Assembly (NCBI RefSeq): GCF_005671395.1
Contig: NZ_CP040428.1
Location: 186,001-250,000, forward strand
Length of the DNA: 64,000 nucleotides
Reading direction: 5' to 3'
DNA from: Jejubacter calystegiae
GTDB taxonomy: Bacteria > Pseudomonadota > Gammaproteobacteria > Enterobacterales > Enterobacteriaceae
Shown: positions 39,480 to 47,719 of the stretch, piece after piece
Layout of the letters: each line of letters begins with the position of its first letter
How positions within the stretch are numbered: the stretch's first letter is position 1
The notes under the pieces: model-generated
The model's input: only the letters and a program-made list of their open reading frames with translations
Told to the model about the DNA's origin: nothing
Database searches by the model: none
Translations under genes and position numbers: made by a program

Positions 39480-40676
39480 TTAACGCAGGGACATCAGTGA
39501 AAAGTCAGGATCGGTCAGCGGTTGCTGCGACAGATCCCGCCCGGCAGCCATCCAGCGTTTGGCGAGTTTGACGGTGCGGGGGTCATTAAAGGCCACCAGT
39601 TGCGTCAGCCGTCCCTGCGCATCCAGCGAGAAAAAGAGCGTACCGCGCGCGTCGCGCCGCACCAGGGTCCGGGTGTCGGGCTGCGGGATCCCAAGGATCT
39701 GAATGTTGTGCTGATATTGATCCGACCACAGCCATACCTCTTCGTCATAACCTGGCGCTGCGGCATCCAGCATCGCTCTGGCGGCGGCAATGGCCTGGTT
39801 TTGCGCAAAAGCCCAGGACTGGGGGCTCAGGCCAAAGCGCGGATGCTGCGCCACATCGCCTGCGGCAAAAATCGCCGGATCGCTGGTGCGCCCCTGAGCA
39901 TCCACCACAATGGCGCGCTCAACCGCAAGACCGGCATCCCGCGCCAGCCCGACGTTAAGATCCACCCCGATCCCAACCACCACGGCGTCAAACGACTCGC
40001 GCCGTCCGTCACAGTGAATCACCGGCAGTCCCGCGTCATCGCTCAGCTCCAGCGGCCCGCAGCCGCAGCGGATCGCCACGCCCTGCGCTTCATGCAGCGC
40101 CTGGAGTTCGGCGGAAACCAGGGGCGACACCGAACGCTGGCACAGAGCCTGCTGCTGTTCGAACAGCGTGACCGCCACGCCGGATTTACGCGCCGAAGCG
40201 GCAATCTCCAGCCCTATCCAGCCGCCGCCCACCACGGCCAGCCGTTGAGACTGCCCCAGTCTCTGCTTCAGGCGTCGGGCATCTTCCCAGTCGCGCAGGG
40301 TGTAAACATACGGATGGGCGCGCCAGGTTTCGTCCGGCACTCTGGCCCGCCCGCCGGTGGCGATCAGCAACTGGTCGTAATGCAGCTTTTCACCGTCGTT
40401 CAGCACAACCGCCTTTTCGTCGCGCAGAATGGCTTCGGCGCGCTTCGGGCGATACCAGCGCAGGTCGAGCTGCCGTTGCACCTCTTCGCTAAACAGCCGC
40501 GGCAGAGACGGGCTCTCTTCCAGCAGCGCCCCCTTAGAAAGCGGCGGACGCTCGTAGAAATCCTGATCTTCCTGGGCCACCACGCAGATCTCTCCCTGCC
40601 AGCCGCCGTCGCGCAGGGTCTTTGCCGCCCAGCCACCAGCCTGACCGCCGCCGATAATGACAATGCGCGCCGTCAT
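39480..40676 (-). CDS. FAD-dependent ferredoxin reductase
   Basis: The 398-residue protein is a GR-type ferredoxin reductase, the electron-entry component of three-component Rieske oxygenases. The N-terminal FAD motif IVIIGGGQAGGWAAK, the conserved YERPPLSKG, a second nucleotide-binding LAVVGGGWIGLEIA and the FAD motif IFAAGDVAQ are all seen. Its start overlaps the dioxygenase stop by four bases (ATGA). With the Rieske ferredoxin at 44571 and oxygenase at 43236, it forms a complete NAD(P)H-to-oxygenase chain. Confidence 0.88.
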   Translation of the reverse strand: MTARIVIIGGGQAGGWAAKTLRDGGWQGEICVVAQEDQDFYERPPLSKGALLEESPSLPRLFSEEVQRQLDLRWYRPKRAEAILRDEKAVVLNDGEKLHYDQLLIATGGRARVPDETWRAHPYVYTLRDWEDARRLKQRLGQSQRLAVVGGGWIGLEIAASARKSGVAVTLFEQQQALCQRSVSPLVSAELQALHEAQGVAIRCGCGPLELSDDAGLPVIHCDGRRESFDAVVVGIGVDLNVGLARDAGLAVERAIVVDAQGRTSDPAIFAAGDVAQHPRFGLSPQSWAFAQNQAIAAARAMLDAAAPGYDEEVWLWSDQYQHNIQILGIPQPDTRTLVRRDARGTLFFSLDAQGRLTQLVAFNDPRTVKLAKRWMAAGRDLSQQPLTDPDFSLMSLR

Positions 40677-41599
40677 GCCGCCTCCGACTTTTTCTGCTGG
40701 CGTCGGGTTTCATAGTCGATCCCCCCTTCCACCGCCCATTCAGTGAAGGAGACCAGCGAATGTTCCAGCTCACGCGGCTGCCAGTTTTCGGTGAGGTAAT
40801 CTTCGTTGGTGTAGTACTCAAAAGCGCCGCCGGTGGGGCTGTTGACGTACCAGAAGTAGGCCGAAGAGATGGGGTGACGCCCCGGACCGATAAAGGTGCT
40901 CCACTGCTGCTTGTTCATCGCCAGCCCACCACCTATCACCTCGTGAATATCGCGAACGGTAAAGGCCACGTGATTCAGGCCGCGCCCGCGATGCGGCAAC
41001 TGCAACAGGAACAGATTGTGGTGACCGCCCCGGGCCTGGGTGCGCAAAAACACGGCGCGATCCACGTAGCGATCGGAAACCTGAAAGCCCAGCACGTCGC
41101 AGTAAAAACGCTCCACCGCCGCCAGATCGTCCACAAAGAACACCACGTGACCGATGTTGATAGGCTCCGCTTTTTCGTAGAGCGGGCTGGGTTTATCCAC
41201 CCGACGCATATCGCCCCACTGGTTGATGGGGTCAACGTCAAGCGTCACCGGCTGCTGCTGTGTGACCTGCACCCGCAGGGTCATGCCGTTGGGATCGCGA
41301 CACTCCAGCGCACCGTCCAGCTCGCGGAAGCCCGGCTGTGCGCTCAGCTTCGGGCGCAGCGCCGCCAGGGCCTGGTCGTCGGCCACGCCCCAGGTCATAC
41401 GGCGCAGCGTAGAGCCCTGTTCAAACGCCGGGGGCAGTTCGCCGTCGTCCAGCGGAGACAGTTCAACCCGGGCACCGCTCAGCGTGGTGAAACGGCGCTG
41501 TGAACCGTCATCACGCAGGCCGAAATCACGCATAAAGGTGGCGCTACGCGTCATGTCTTCGACGCCGAATTCCAGCTTTTCAATTCCCGTTACGCTCAT
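40673..41599 (-). CDS. VOC-family extradiol dioxygenase
   Basis: A 308-residue two-domain vicinal-oxygen-chelate protein like 2,3-dihydroxybiphenyl and catechol 2,3-dioxygenases. The metal triad is His151 (INIGHVVFFV), His210 (RGLNHVAFTV) and Glu261 (GGAFEYYTNED) in the C-terminal domain. The N-terminal domain is degenerate, as usual in type I extradiol enzymes. It should cleave the ring next to a vicinal diol. It lies directly upstream of the ferredoxin reductase. The ring substrate is not identifiable from sequence. Confidence 0.85.
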   Translation of the reverse strand: MSVTGIEKLEFGVEDMTRSATFMRDFGLRDDGSQRRFTTLSGARVELSPLDDGELPPAFEQGSTLRRMTWGVADDQALAALRPKLSAQPGFRELDGALECRDPNGMTLRVQVTQQQPVTLDVDPINQWGDMRRVDKPSPLYEKAEPINIGHVVFFVDDLAAVERFYCDVLGFQVSDRYVDRAVFLRTQARGGHHNLFLLQLPHRGRGLNHVAFTVRDIHEVIGGGLAMNKQQWSTFIGPGRHPISSAYFWYVNSPTGGAFEYYTNEDYLTENWQPRELEHSLVSFTEWAVEGGIDYETRRQQKKSEAA

Positions 41600-41688
41600 G
41601 GTTATTCGCCTCGTTATTCGTTCTGTGCCCGGATTCGGGCGTAAAAGGGTCCCGACACCATCAAGTGCCTTTATCTAAGTTATTGATT

Positions 41689-42477
41689 TTATGAAGCCTG
41701 CGACAGGTGCCCTAAAAAGCCGGAAATTTTGTCCGCCGCCAGTCTGACTTCATTTTGCAGACGTTCCCTGTCGCTTTTTGGTACTTCATCGGAGGGCACC
41801 ATAATGCTTATCACCGCCGCCACCCGACCGTCGCGATCGTAGATGGGGTAGACAATGGAGGAGATGCCCGGCCGGAAAAAAGATTCACCGACCACAAAGC
41901 CGCGCGCCCGGTCGGCCTGAACCATCTGCCACAGCGCCTCGCGCTCCCGGGGTTGCCCGGGGGTATTACCCGGCAGGCGCTCGTCCGGAAACAGCGCCTC
42001 AAATTCGGCGCGTGAAATATCGGTCAGCAGCATTCTGCCCAGCGAAGTGCAGTGCACCGGCAACCGGGTACCGACGCTGACCTGGTTGATGCGCGCTCCG
42101 GCGGCGCTGACCCGGGCGATGTAGATAAGATCCCGGCCGTCGCGAATCGCCAGGTGACTGCTGCACTGGCTGCTGTCGCGTAGCTGCTCGATAACAGGTT
42201 GTCCCACCTGAGCCACATCCAGCGACGAAATATATTCAAAGCCCAGGCGCAGCACGTTCATCCCTAAGCGGAAGGTGTTAGTGCGAGCGTTGCGCTCCAG
42301 AAAGCCCATGTGTTCCAGCGTCTGCACCACCCGGTAGGCGGTGGCTTTCGGCATATCCACCAGCCGGTGTAGTTCGGCAAAGGTCAGATCCTGATGCTGT
42401 TCGCTAAAGGCCAGCAGCAGCTGAAGACCGCGTTCCAGTCCGGGAATCAGATACTTACAGGGTTGTGCATCCGCCAT
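41689..42477 (-). CDS. IclR family transcriptional regulator
   Basis: The 262-residue protein has an N-terminal winged helix (about residues 12-72; LTFAELHRLVDMPKATAYRVV) and a C-terminal IclR effector domain (SSHLAIRDGRDLIYIARV and CTSLGRMLLT). IclR regulators often control aromatic degradation genes (PcaR, PobR, HmgR). It is encoded inside the operon, same strand, 9 bp after the SDR gene, with an 89-bp gap before the dioxygenase. Palindromic GAAACA/TGTTTC sites upstream of the cluster are likely targets. Confidence 0.9.
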   Translation of the reverse strand: MADAQPCKYLIPGLERGLQLLLAFSEQHQDLTFAELHRLVDMPKATAYRVVQTLEHMGFLERNARTNTFRLGMNVLRLGFEYISSLDVAQVGQPVIEQLRDSSQCSSHLAIRDGRDLIYIARVSAAGARINQVSVGTRLPVHCTSLGRMLLTDISRAEFEALFPDERLPGNTPGQPREREALWQMVQADRARGFVVGESFFRPGISSIVYPIYDRDGRVAAVISIMVPSDEVPKSDRERLQNEVRLAADKISGFLGHLSQAS

Positions 42478-42486
42478 CGTCGTTCC

Positions 42487-43236
42487 TTAGTTAAAAACAA
42501 AACCGCCGTTAATCGGTAACAACTGTCCGGTGACAAAGCCGGAGAGATCGGAAAGCAGCCAGACAACGCTACCGGTGACGTCCTGCGGATGCTGAGCCCC
42601 CGCCAGCGCCCGTCCGTTTTCATATAGCTGGTGGCGTTCGGCGGGTACGTATTCGGTGGCTTCTACCCGGGTCAGTCCCGGCGCAATGGCGTTCACCCGA
42701 ATCCGTCGTTCGCCCAGTTCGCGAGCCATGGATCGCGTCATGGCGATCACCGCGCCTTTGCTGGCAACGTAGGCCATCAGGCGCGGTGCGCCCCACAGCG
42801 CGGTGTCGGAAGCCACATTGACGATGCTTCCCCCTTCGCGCAGCAGCGGTACGGCGGCGCGAGTGGTGAGCCAGGTGCCCTTCACGTTCACCTGCATCAC
42901 CCGATCCCAGAGATCCGGGTCGTACTCCATCATGTCTTTACCGCCCACGCCGGTGGCCAGCGCCGCGTTATTCACCAGCCCGTCGATGGCTCCCTGTTCG
43001 CCAATGGCGTTGAAGGTTGCCTCGATTGCAGCAGGATCGGCCAGATCGATGGGATACGATTCGATCTCACAACCGCTGGCGCTCAGGCGCTGGGCGCACT
43101 CCGCCAGCTCGCCCGCGAGGATGTCACACATCACCACCCGGGCGCCCTGGCGCGCCAGGCCTTCGGCAAAGTCCGCCCCCAGCCCGCGCGCCGCGCCGGT
43201 AACGACGATGCGCTTATCCGCCAGCAGCCCGGACAT
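42487..43236 (-). CDS. short-chain dehydrogenase/reductase (second of two)
   Basis: A 249-residue classical SDR: TGAARGLGADFAE near the N-terminus, NNAALATG, catalytic Ser in VNVASDTALWG, YVASKGAVIAMT and the C-terminal VTGQLLPINGGFVF. It starts one base inside the stop of the oxygenase gene (TGATG). In that position a cis-diol or alcohol dehydrogenase acting on the oxygenase product is likely. Confidence 0.87.
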   Translation of the reverse strand: MSGLLADKRIVVTGAARGLGADFAEGLARQGARVVMCDILAGELAECAQRLSASGCEIESYPIDLADPAAIEATFNAIGEQGAIDGLVNNAALATGVGGKDMMEYDPDLWDRVMQVNVKGTWLTTRAAVPLLREGGSIVNVASDTALWGAPRLMAYVASKGAVIAMTRSMARELGERRIRVNAIAPGLTRVEATEYVPAERHQLYENGRALAGAQHPQDVTGSVVWLLSDLSGFVTGQLLPINGGFVFN

Positions 43237-44255
43237 CAGGCGGCCCCCTTCTGGGCTTCGCGTTTGGCAAGCTGCTGGGTGGCCTCTTTCTGCATGACGC
43301 GGCGCAGGCGCGACATCCCGACATCGTGCTGATACAGATACTCATGGTCGCGGGCATTCGGCGCCAGGCTTTCCAGCACCACGCGATCCTGCTCCAGAAC
43401 TTCCCAGTGCAGTTTTTCCAGACGATTGCGGTACATAAAGCGCCACAGGTCGCGCTGCCAGTCCTTCACCTTGCGGATACGCCAGAAGAAGACCCGGCAG
43501 TTGTCGTTGTCCTCCGGCACCACCATGCCGACTATCCAGAAGTGGCCGCCCGGCCCGAAGCGCTTCTTATACGGAATGGACAGACGCATCCAGTAAGCGC
43601 CGCTGGCGCCAAACTCCACCCAGTCGAAGTTCACGCCGCTCTGGCCTTTTTTCTCAAATATAAAACCGGTTTCAGTGGGCAGTAGCTGCATATCGGCTTT
43701 GCGATCCCCTTCCGCCATGGAGTGGGAAGAGGAGTGCAGGTAGGTGCCGTGCATCGGGTCCATCACGTTTTCCAGCGCATACTGGTAGTTACAGTTCCAG
43801 GCGGCGGTACACAGGAAGTTACTGTAGCTGTCGGTATCCGCCAGCTCCTGGGGGAACACCAGCTCAGTGGGCGCTTCGTCGGTCACGCCGAACCACAGGA
43901 AGATGGCGCCGTGTGCTTCCTGCACCGCATAACTGCGTACGCACTGCTGACCCACCAGCGGACACCTCGCCACCGCCGGAACGTCTTTCACTTCGCCGCT
44001 GCCAGCCACTTCCACACCGTGATACCAGCAGGCGATGCGATCGCCCAGGTTCCAGCCCATAGACAGGCGGGCGCCGCGGTGCGGGCAACGATCTTCCAGC
44101 GCCTGTACCTGGCCATCTTTATTGCGCCAGATAACAATCTGCTCACCCAGCCGGGTAATGCCCACCGGCGCCGACTGTACTTCCCAGCTTGCCAGAACCG
44201 GATACCACTGGCCGCGCAGCCCCTTGTCCAGATATTCACGAACTGTCGTTGTCAT
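43236..44255 (-). CDS. Rieske non-haem iron oxygenase, alpha subunit
   Basis: A 339-residue oxygenase component. The Rieske [2Fe-2S] site is Cys57-X-His59 (RCPHRGA) and Cys76-X2-His79 (CWYHG). The mononuclear iron site is Glu162-X3-Asp166-X2-His169-X4-His174 (LENVMDPMHGTYLH), with an Asp expected nearer the C-terminus. No beta subunit gene is present, so it belongs to the alpha-only (phthalate/vanillate-type) class. The ATG at 44255 is chosen over an upstream one at 44348 because it gives the family N-terminus. It lies 10 bp after a small HTH-like gene and shares one base with the SDR gene. Confidence 0.9.
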   Translation of the reverse strand: MTTTVREYLDKGLRGQWYPVLASWEVQSAPVGITRLGEQIVIWRNKDGQVQALEDRCPHRGARLSMGWNLGDRIACWYHGVEVAGSGEVKDVPAVARCPLVGQQCVRSYAVQEAHGAIFLWFGVTDEAPTELVFPQELADTDSYSNFLCTAAWNCNYQYALENVMDPMHGTYLHSSSHSMAEGDRKADMQLLPTETGFIFEKKGQSGVNFDWVEFGASGAYWMRLSIPYKKRFGPGGHFWIVGMVVPEDNDNCRVFFWRIRKVKDWQRDLWRFMYRNRLEKLHWEVLEQDRVVLESLAPNARDHEYLYQHDVGMSRLRRVMQKEATQQLAKREAQKGAA

Positions 44256-44265
44256 CTTTTCCCCC

Positions 44266-44574
44266 TCAGTAACCGTTAACCTGCAAAAATGCCCGGAAGC
44301 TCTGTTCGTTCCAGGGTTCACCCTGGTGATCGAAGATCCGCTGCGCATTCAGGCCATCCACCAGCGCTTCCAGGGTTTCGGCGCCCTGGTCGAATAGCTG
44401 TTCCAGGGCATCAATCAGCCGAAGTTCAAAAGGCTCCGGTACGCGGGGACGGGTCTGCCAGATAATGTTCTGATACTGGCCCGGCTGATGAATGGCGCCA
44501 TTGCCGCCTTCTGCCGGTGGGGTAAACTGCCGGGTTTCCGGCAGTTGGGGGTTAAAGTCCAACGTGTCGCTCAT
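44266..44574 (-). CDS. small recombinase-like HTH protein next to the Rieske oxygenase
   Basis: The 102-residue protein has an extended acidic N-terminus followed by a helical region (ELRLIDALEQLFDQGAETLE and QSFRAFLQVNGY). The second half resembles the recombinase-like helix-turn-helix domain annotated in small proteins that sit beside Rieske oxygenase genes. No catalytic residues are evident. It overlaps the ferredoxin gene by four bases (ATGA) and precedes the oxygenase by 10 bp, so a role with the oxygenase (assembly or accessory subunit) is more likely from position than DNA recombination. Confidence 0.7.
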   Translation of the reverse strand: MSDTLDFNPQLPETRQFTPPAEGGNGAIHQPGQYQNIIWQTRPRVPEPFELRLIDALEQLFDQGAETLEALVDGLNAQRIFDHQGEPWNEQSFRAFLQVNGY

Positions 44575-44894
44575 TCTACTGTCTCCGGTATAAAGGTAAT
44601 TTGGATCTGATTTTCAAATACCCGAACCGGATAACGGTTCAGGTTACGCCCGCCCGGGCCGTGCAGGCAGGTACCGGTGCGGACATCAAAAACCGCTTCA
44701 TGCAGGGGGCACTCCACCTTGCCATCTTCAACGAATCCCTGGCTTAGCAGGGCATATGCGTGGGGGCAGACATCTTCCAGCGCGAAATATTCGCCATCGA
44801 CCAGATACACCCCAATCTCTTTCCCCTCTACGCTGCCGCTAAAGGGAAAATCTTCCTGTACTTGTGCAACATCACACACGCCTATCCAGCTCAT
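44571..44894 (-). CDS. Rieske [2Fe-2S] ferredoxin
   Basis: A 107-residue ferredoxin that carries electrons from the FAD reductase to the oxygenase. The cluster ligands are Cys43-X-His45 (VCPHAYALL) and Cys62-X2-His65 (CPLHEAVFD). The ATG at 44894 follows GGAGG, ruling out the longer frame that begins at 45035. It is the first gene of the catabolic run. Two palindromes lie 19-43 bases upstream. Confidence 0.9.
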   Translation of the reverse strand: MSWIGVCDVAQVQEDFPFSGSVEGKEIGVYLVDGEYFALEDVCPHAYALLSQGFVEDGKVECPLHEAVFDVRTGTCLHGPGGRNLNRYPVRVFENQIQITFIPETVE

Positions 44895-45330
44895 CGCGAT
44901 CCTCCAGGCCCTTGTTTCATATATGAAACATTGTTTCTTATTTAATACAGCCAATATAAGAGTGAGGTTTTTCAGGTCAAGGGCCAATGTGATGAATTTG
45001 TTAAAAGAAATAAGGAATATCGCACAAGTGTGCAATTGATCACGAAAAATTGTTGGTATATGAAATTGTGATTTATTTTCTGTTTTGTGATGTCGCTTAG
45101 TTATATTTATTTTTTCCGCTATCAGATCCGCCCTGTCTATTGACAGTTTTTATTAAAACCCGCTAAACACAGAATATCCATGCGCTAATAACGGTTTAAA
45201 ATATGAAACCACATAACACTTACCAACTGAAAAACAAAGCATTTTTCAAGATATTTCATTTCGTGTCGAAACTGTCACGATGACTTAAGGTTAATCTGCG
45301 GCTGTATCTGTCCAACAGGAGGGAATGCCA
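44895..45330. promoter_or_regulatory. divergent control region of the catabolic cluster
   Basis: This 436-bp AT-rich gap separates the ferredoxin gene from the divergent MFS gene. It has no gene. ATATGAAA-type half-sites recur at 44921-44928, 45058-45066 and 45201-45209, with an inverse ATATTTCATT at 45251-45260. The clearest palindromes lie next to the ferredoxin gene and are listed separately. Such repeats suit an IclR-type regulator acting on both sides. Confidence 0.5.
44913..44937. promoter_or_regulatory. overlapping GAAACA/TGTTTC palindromes
   Basis: TGTTTCATATATGAAACA (44913-44930) is a perfect 18-bp palindrome. It shares its right half with a second perfect palindrome, GAAACA-T-TGTTTC (44925-44937). 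The latter resembles the KdgR (IclR family) operator core TGAAACA-N-TGTTTCA. Position upstream of the ferredoxin start and the IclR gene in the operon make it a candidate operator. Confidence 0.6.
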
Positions 45331-46545
45331 ATGTTTTCCGCAAGATGGCAAGGCGTACTGGCATTACTTTTATTAATCGTGATCGCTTATGTGGACCGGG
45401 TAAATATTTCGGTGATGATTCTTAACCCCGAATTCGCCGCCCACTTCCAGCTTAATGATAACAGGATGTTACAGGGAATGTTAATGACGCTGTTCCTGCT
45501 GGGCTACGGTTTTTCCGCCCTGTTATTAACACCTCTAATGGAAAGTAAAATGCATTATCGTCAGGGGCTGCTGGTCAGTATCCTGATCTGGGCAATTATT
45601 TGCGCTGTCTCGCCATTACTGGGCTCGCTGATGGGGCTGCTGGTCGCTCGTCTGCTGCTTGGCGTGGCCGAAGGGCCGCTGTTTTCCATGAAAACCCGCT
45701 ATATCAGCGATCGCTTCGCCACCAACGAACTGGGCAAGCCAAACGCCGTAAGCGCCCTGGGTATCTCTCTGGGCCTGGCGGTGGGCTTTCCGCTGATTAC
45801 CTGGCTGATGCAGCATCTGGGCTGGACCGGCTCCTTTTATGTTCTGGCACTGCTCAACCTGATTATCGGCGGTGGTCTGGTGTGGGGCTTTCTGCCGCCG
45901 CCGCCGGCCCTGCGTCGTCTGAACCGTCTGCGCTTTCGCACCACTTTTCTGCTTGCCTGGCGTACTCCGCTGCTGGGTTGGATCCTGCTGGTAGAGATCG
46001 CCACTCTCAGTTATCTGTGGGGCAACAGCGCCTGGCTACCGGCCTGGCTGCGCGACGAACATCACTTTTCACTCCAGGCCACCGGCCTGCTGGCGGCGCT
46101 GCCGTTTTTGCTAAGCCTGGGCGCCAAATTTCTGGGCGGCGTGCTGCTGGATAAACTGCCGCCGGACAGGGCTCCCCTGCTGTTTATCGTCGGCGGCGCC
46201 ACTACGGCCTGTGCGGTAAGCGGGCTCATGCTGAGCCACCAGCCTGGCTGGCTGGCCTTCTGGATGCTGACGGCAAATGCCTGCTGGGGAATTCAGGGGG
46301 CGGCGATTCCGGTGGTGGTACAACAGCGTGCGCCATCGGAAGCGGTAGGCAGCGCCTACGGCATTATTAACGGCATCGGCAATCTATGCGCCGCCTTTAT
46401 TCCAATGCTAATGGGAGGGGTGATGGGCTGGATGGGGTCGGTCAGCGCCGGTTTTTCGGTGCTGGTCGCGTCACAGTTGATAACGCTGGCGGCGGGGACC
46501 ATGCTGCTGGTGAAAATGCGCCGTTCGGCGGCGCTGATGGCGTAA
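45331..46545 (+). CDS. MFS transporter, divergent from the catabolic cluster
   Basis: A 404-residue major facilitator protein with twelve predicted helices, containing LLLGVAEGPLFSMKTRYI and a cytoplasmic loop rich in Arg in the middle. It resembles ACS-type organic anion carriers. An ATG at 45325 lies only two bases from AGGAGG; the next ATG at 45331 is eight bases away and is the better start. It is divergent from the ferredoxin gene across a shared control region, so it likely serves the same substrate or a pathway intermediate. Confidence 0.83.
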   Translation: MFSARWQGVLALLLLIVIAYVDRVNISVMILNPEFAAHFQLNDNRMLQGMLMTLFLLGYGFSALLLTPLMESKMHYRQGLLVSILIWAIICAVSPLLGSLMGLLVARLLLGVAEGPLFSMKTRYISDRFATNELGKPNAVSALGISLGLAVGFPLITWLMQHLGWTGSFYVLALLNLIIGGGLVWGFLPPPPALRRLNRLRFRTTFLLAWRTPLLGWILLVEIATLSYLWGNSAWLPAWLRDEHHFSLQATGLLAALPFLLSLGAKFLGGVLLDKLPPDRAPLLFIVGGATTACAVSGLMLSHQPGWLAFWMLTANACWGIQGAAIPVVVQQRAPSEAVGSAYGIINGIGNLCAAFIPMLMGGVMGWMGSVSAGFSVLVASQLITLAAGTMLLVKMRRSAALMA

Positions 46546-46549
46546 TACT

Positions 46550-46596
46550 CCCTCACCCCCGTCCCTCTCCCAAAGGGAGAGGGACGGGGGTGAGGG
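46550..46596. repeat. GAGAGGG palindrome, copy 5 (longest)
   Basis: Two perfect 22-base arms are separated by AAA. The left arm begins CCCTCACCCCCGTCC and the right arm ends GGGGGTGAGGG. It lies between the converging MFS and speB genes and can serve as a bidirectional terminator. It is the most complete of the five copies. Confidence 0.85.
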
Positions 46597-46605
46597 AAAG
46601 GGTAA

Positions 46606-47526
46606 TTACTGCCCTTTCTTCGACGCCTGCAGATAGAGCATCTCCAGCGCCAGAGTTGCGGCAGCCAGCGCGGTGATCTCCGATTGATCGTAGGCTGGCG
46701 CCACTTCCACCAGATCCATCCCCACGATATTCAGATCTTTAAGCCCGCGCACCAGCTTCAGCGCGCGATCGGTGGTCAGGCCGCCAATCACCGGCGTGCC
46801 GGTACCCGGCGCGTGGGCGGGATCCAGACAGTCGATATCAAAGGTCAGATAGACCGGCATATCGCCCACGATCTGCTTCACCTGGGCCAGTACGTCATCC
46901 ACGCTGCGATCGTTCACCTGCGGGGCATCCAGCACCGTAAAGCCATTGTCTTTATCGAATTCGGTACGGATACCGATCTGCACGGAACGGGTCGGATCGA
47001 TCAGACCCTCTTTCGGTGCGGTATAGAACATAGTGCCGTGGTCAAACTCGCTGCCGTTGCCGTAGGTATCGGTATGGGCATCGAAGTGCACCAGCGCCAT
47101 TTTGCCAAAGTGTTTCGCGTGAGCGCGCAGCAGCGGCAGCGTCACAAAGTGGTCGCCACCGAAGGAAAGCATACGTTTACCGGCCGCCAGCAGCTTTTCA
47201 GCGTGAGCCTGGAGGTTTTCGCTCATGTTGCGGGCATCGCCGAAGGCGTAAACCAGGTCACCGCAGTCCACGACATTCAGGCGCTCGCGCATATCGAAGT
47301 CCCACGGGAAACGGTTACCTTCCCAGGCCAGTTGGGTGGAGATCTGGCGGATCGCCGCAGGCCCGTGACGGCCACCGGCCCGACCGGAAGTCGCCATATC
47401 GAAGGGAACGCCGGTAATCACCCACTCTGCATCGCTGTCGTAAGGCTGGAAGTTCAGCGGTAAACGTAAAAAACCAAAGGCATTGGATACCAGGGAGTTG
47501 TCAAACTGATGGCCTAAGGTGCTCAT
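46606..47526 (-). CDS. speB: agmatinase
   Basis: SpeB hydrolyses agmatine to putrescine and urea. The 306-residue ureohydrolase equals E. coli SpeB in length. Manganese ligands are in [26 protein letters not shown] and [17 protein letters not shown]. It lies 193 bp after speA with a strong terminator between, so it probably has its own promoter. Confidence 0.97.
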   Translation of the reverse strand: MSTLGHQFDNSLVSNAFGFLRLPLNFQPYDSDAEWVITGVPFDMATSGRAGGRHGPAAIRQISTQLAWEGNRFPWDFDMRERLNVVDCGDLVYAFGDARNMSENLQAHAEKLLAAGKRMLSFGGDHFVTLPLLRAHAKHFGKMALVHFDAHTDTYGNGSEFDHGTMFYTAPKEGLIDPTRSVQIGIRTEFDKDNGFTVLDAPQVNDRSVDDVLAQVKQIVGDMPVYLTFDIDCLDPAHAPGTGTPVIGGLTTDRALKLVRGLKDLNIVGMDLVEVAPAYDQSEITALAAATLALEMLYLQASKKGQ

Positions 47527-47556
47527 GATTTTTCCTCTCGGATAGGTAAAAAAAAT

Positions 47557-47589
47557 CCCTTCCTCGTCGTTAGACCCGACGAGGAAGGG
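47557..47589 (-). terminator. terminator between speA and speB
   Basis: CCCTTCCTCGTCG and CGACGAGGAAGGG form a perfect 13-bp stem with a seven-base loop. Eight T follow on the speA-transcribed strand. Very strong rho-independent form, which should uncouple speB from speA. Confidence 0.92.
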
Positions 47590-47719
47590 ATTGAATATTT
47601 ATCTTTGCCCTCGAATTATGGCCGCATTCGTCCGACTGTTCAACAGGCAGATAGCCCGCGGCGCGTCGGTGAAGCAAAGAGTGTGAGCCAGCGAAAAATT
47701 ATCCCTGACTCGCCACGTT

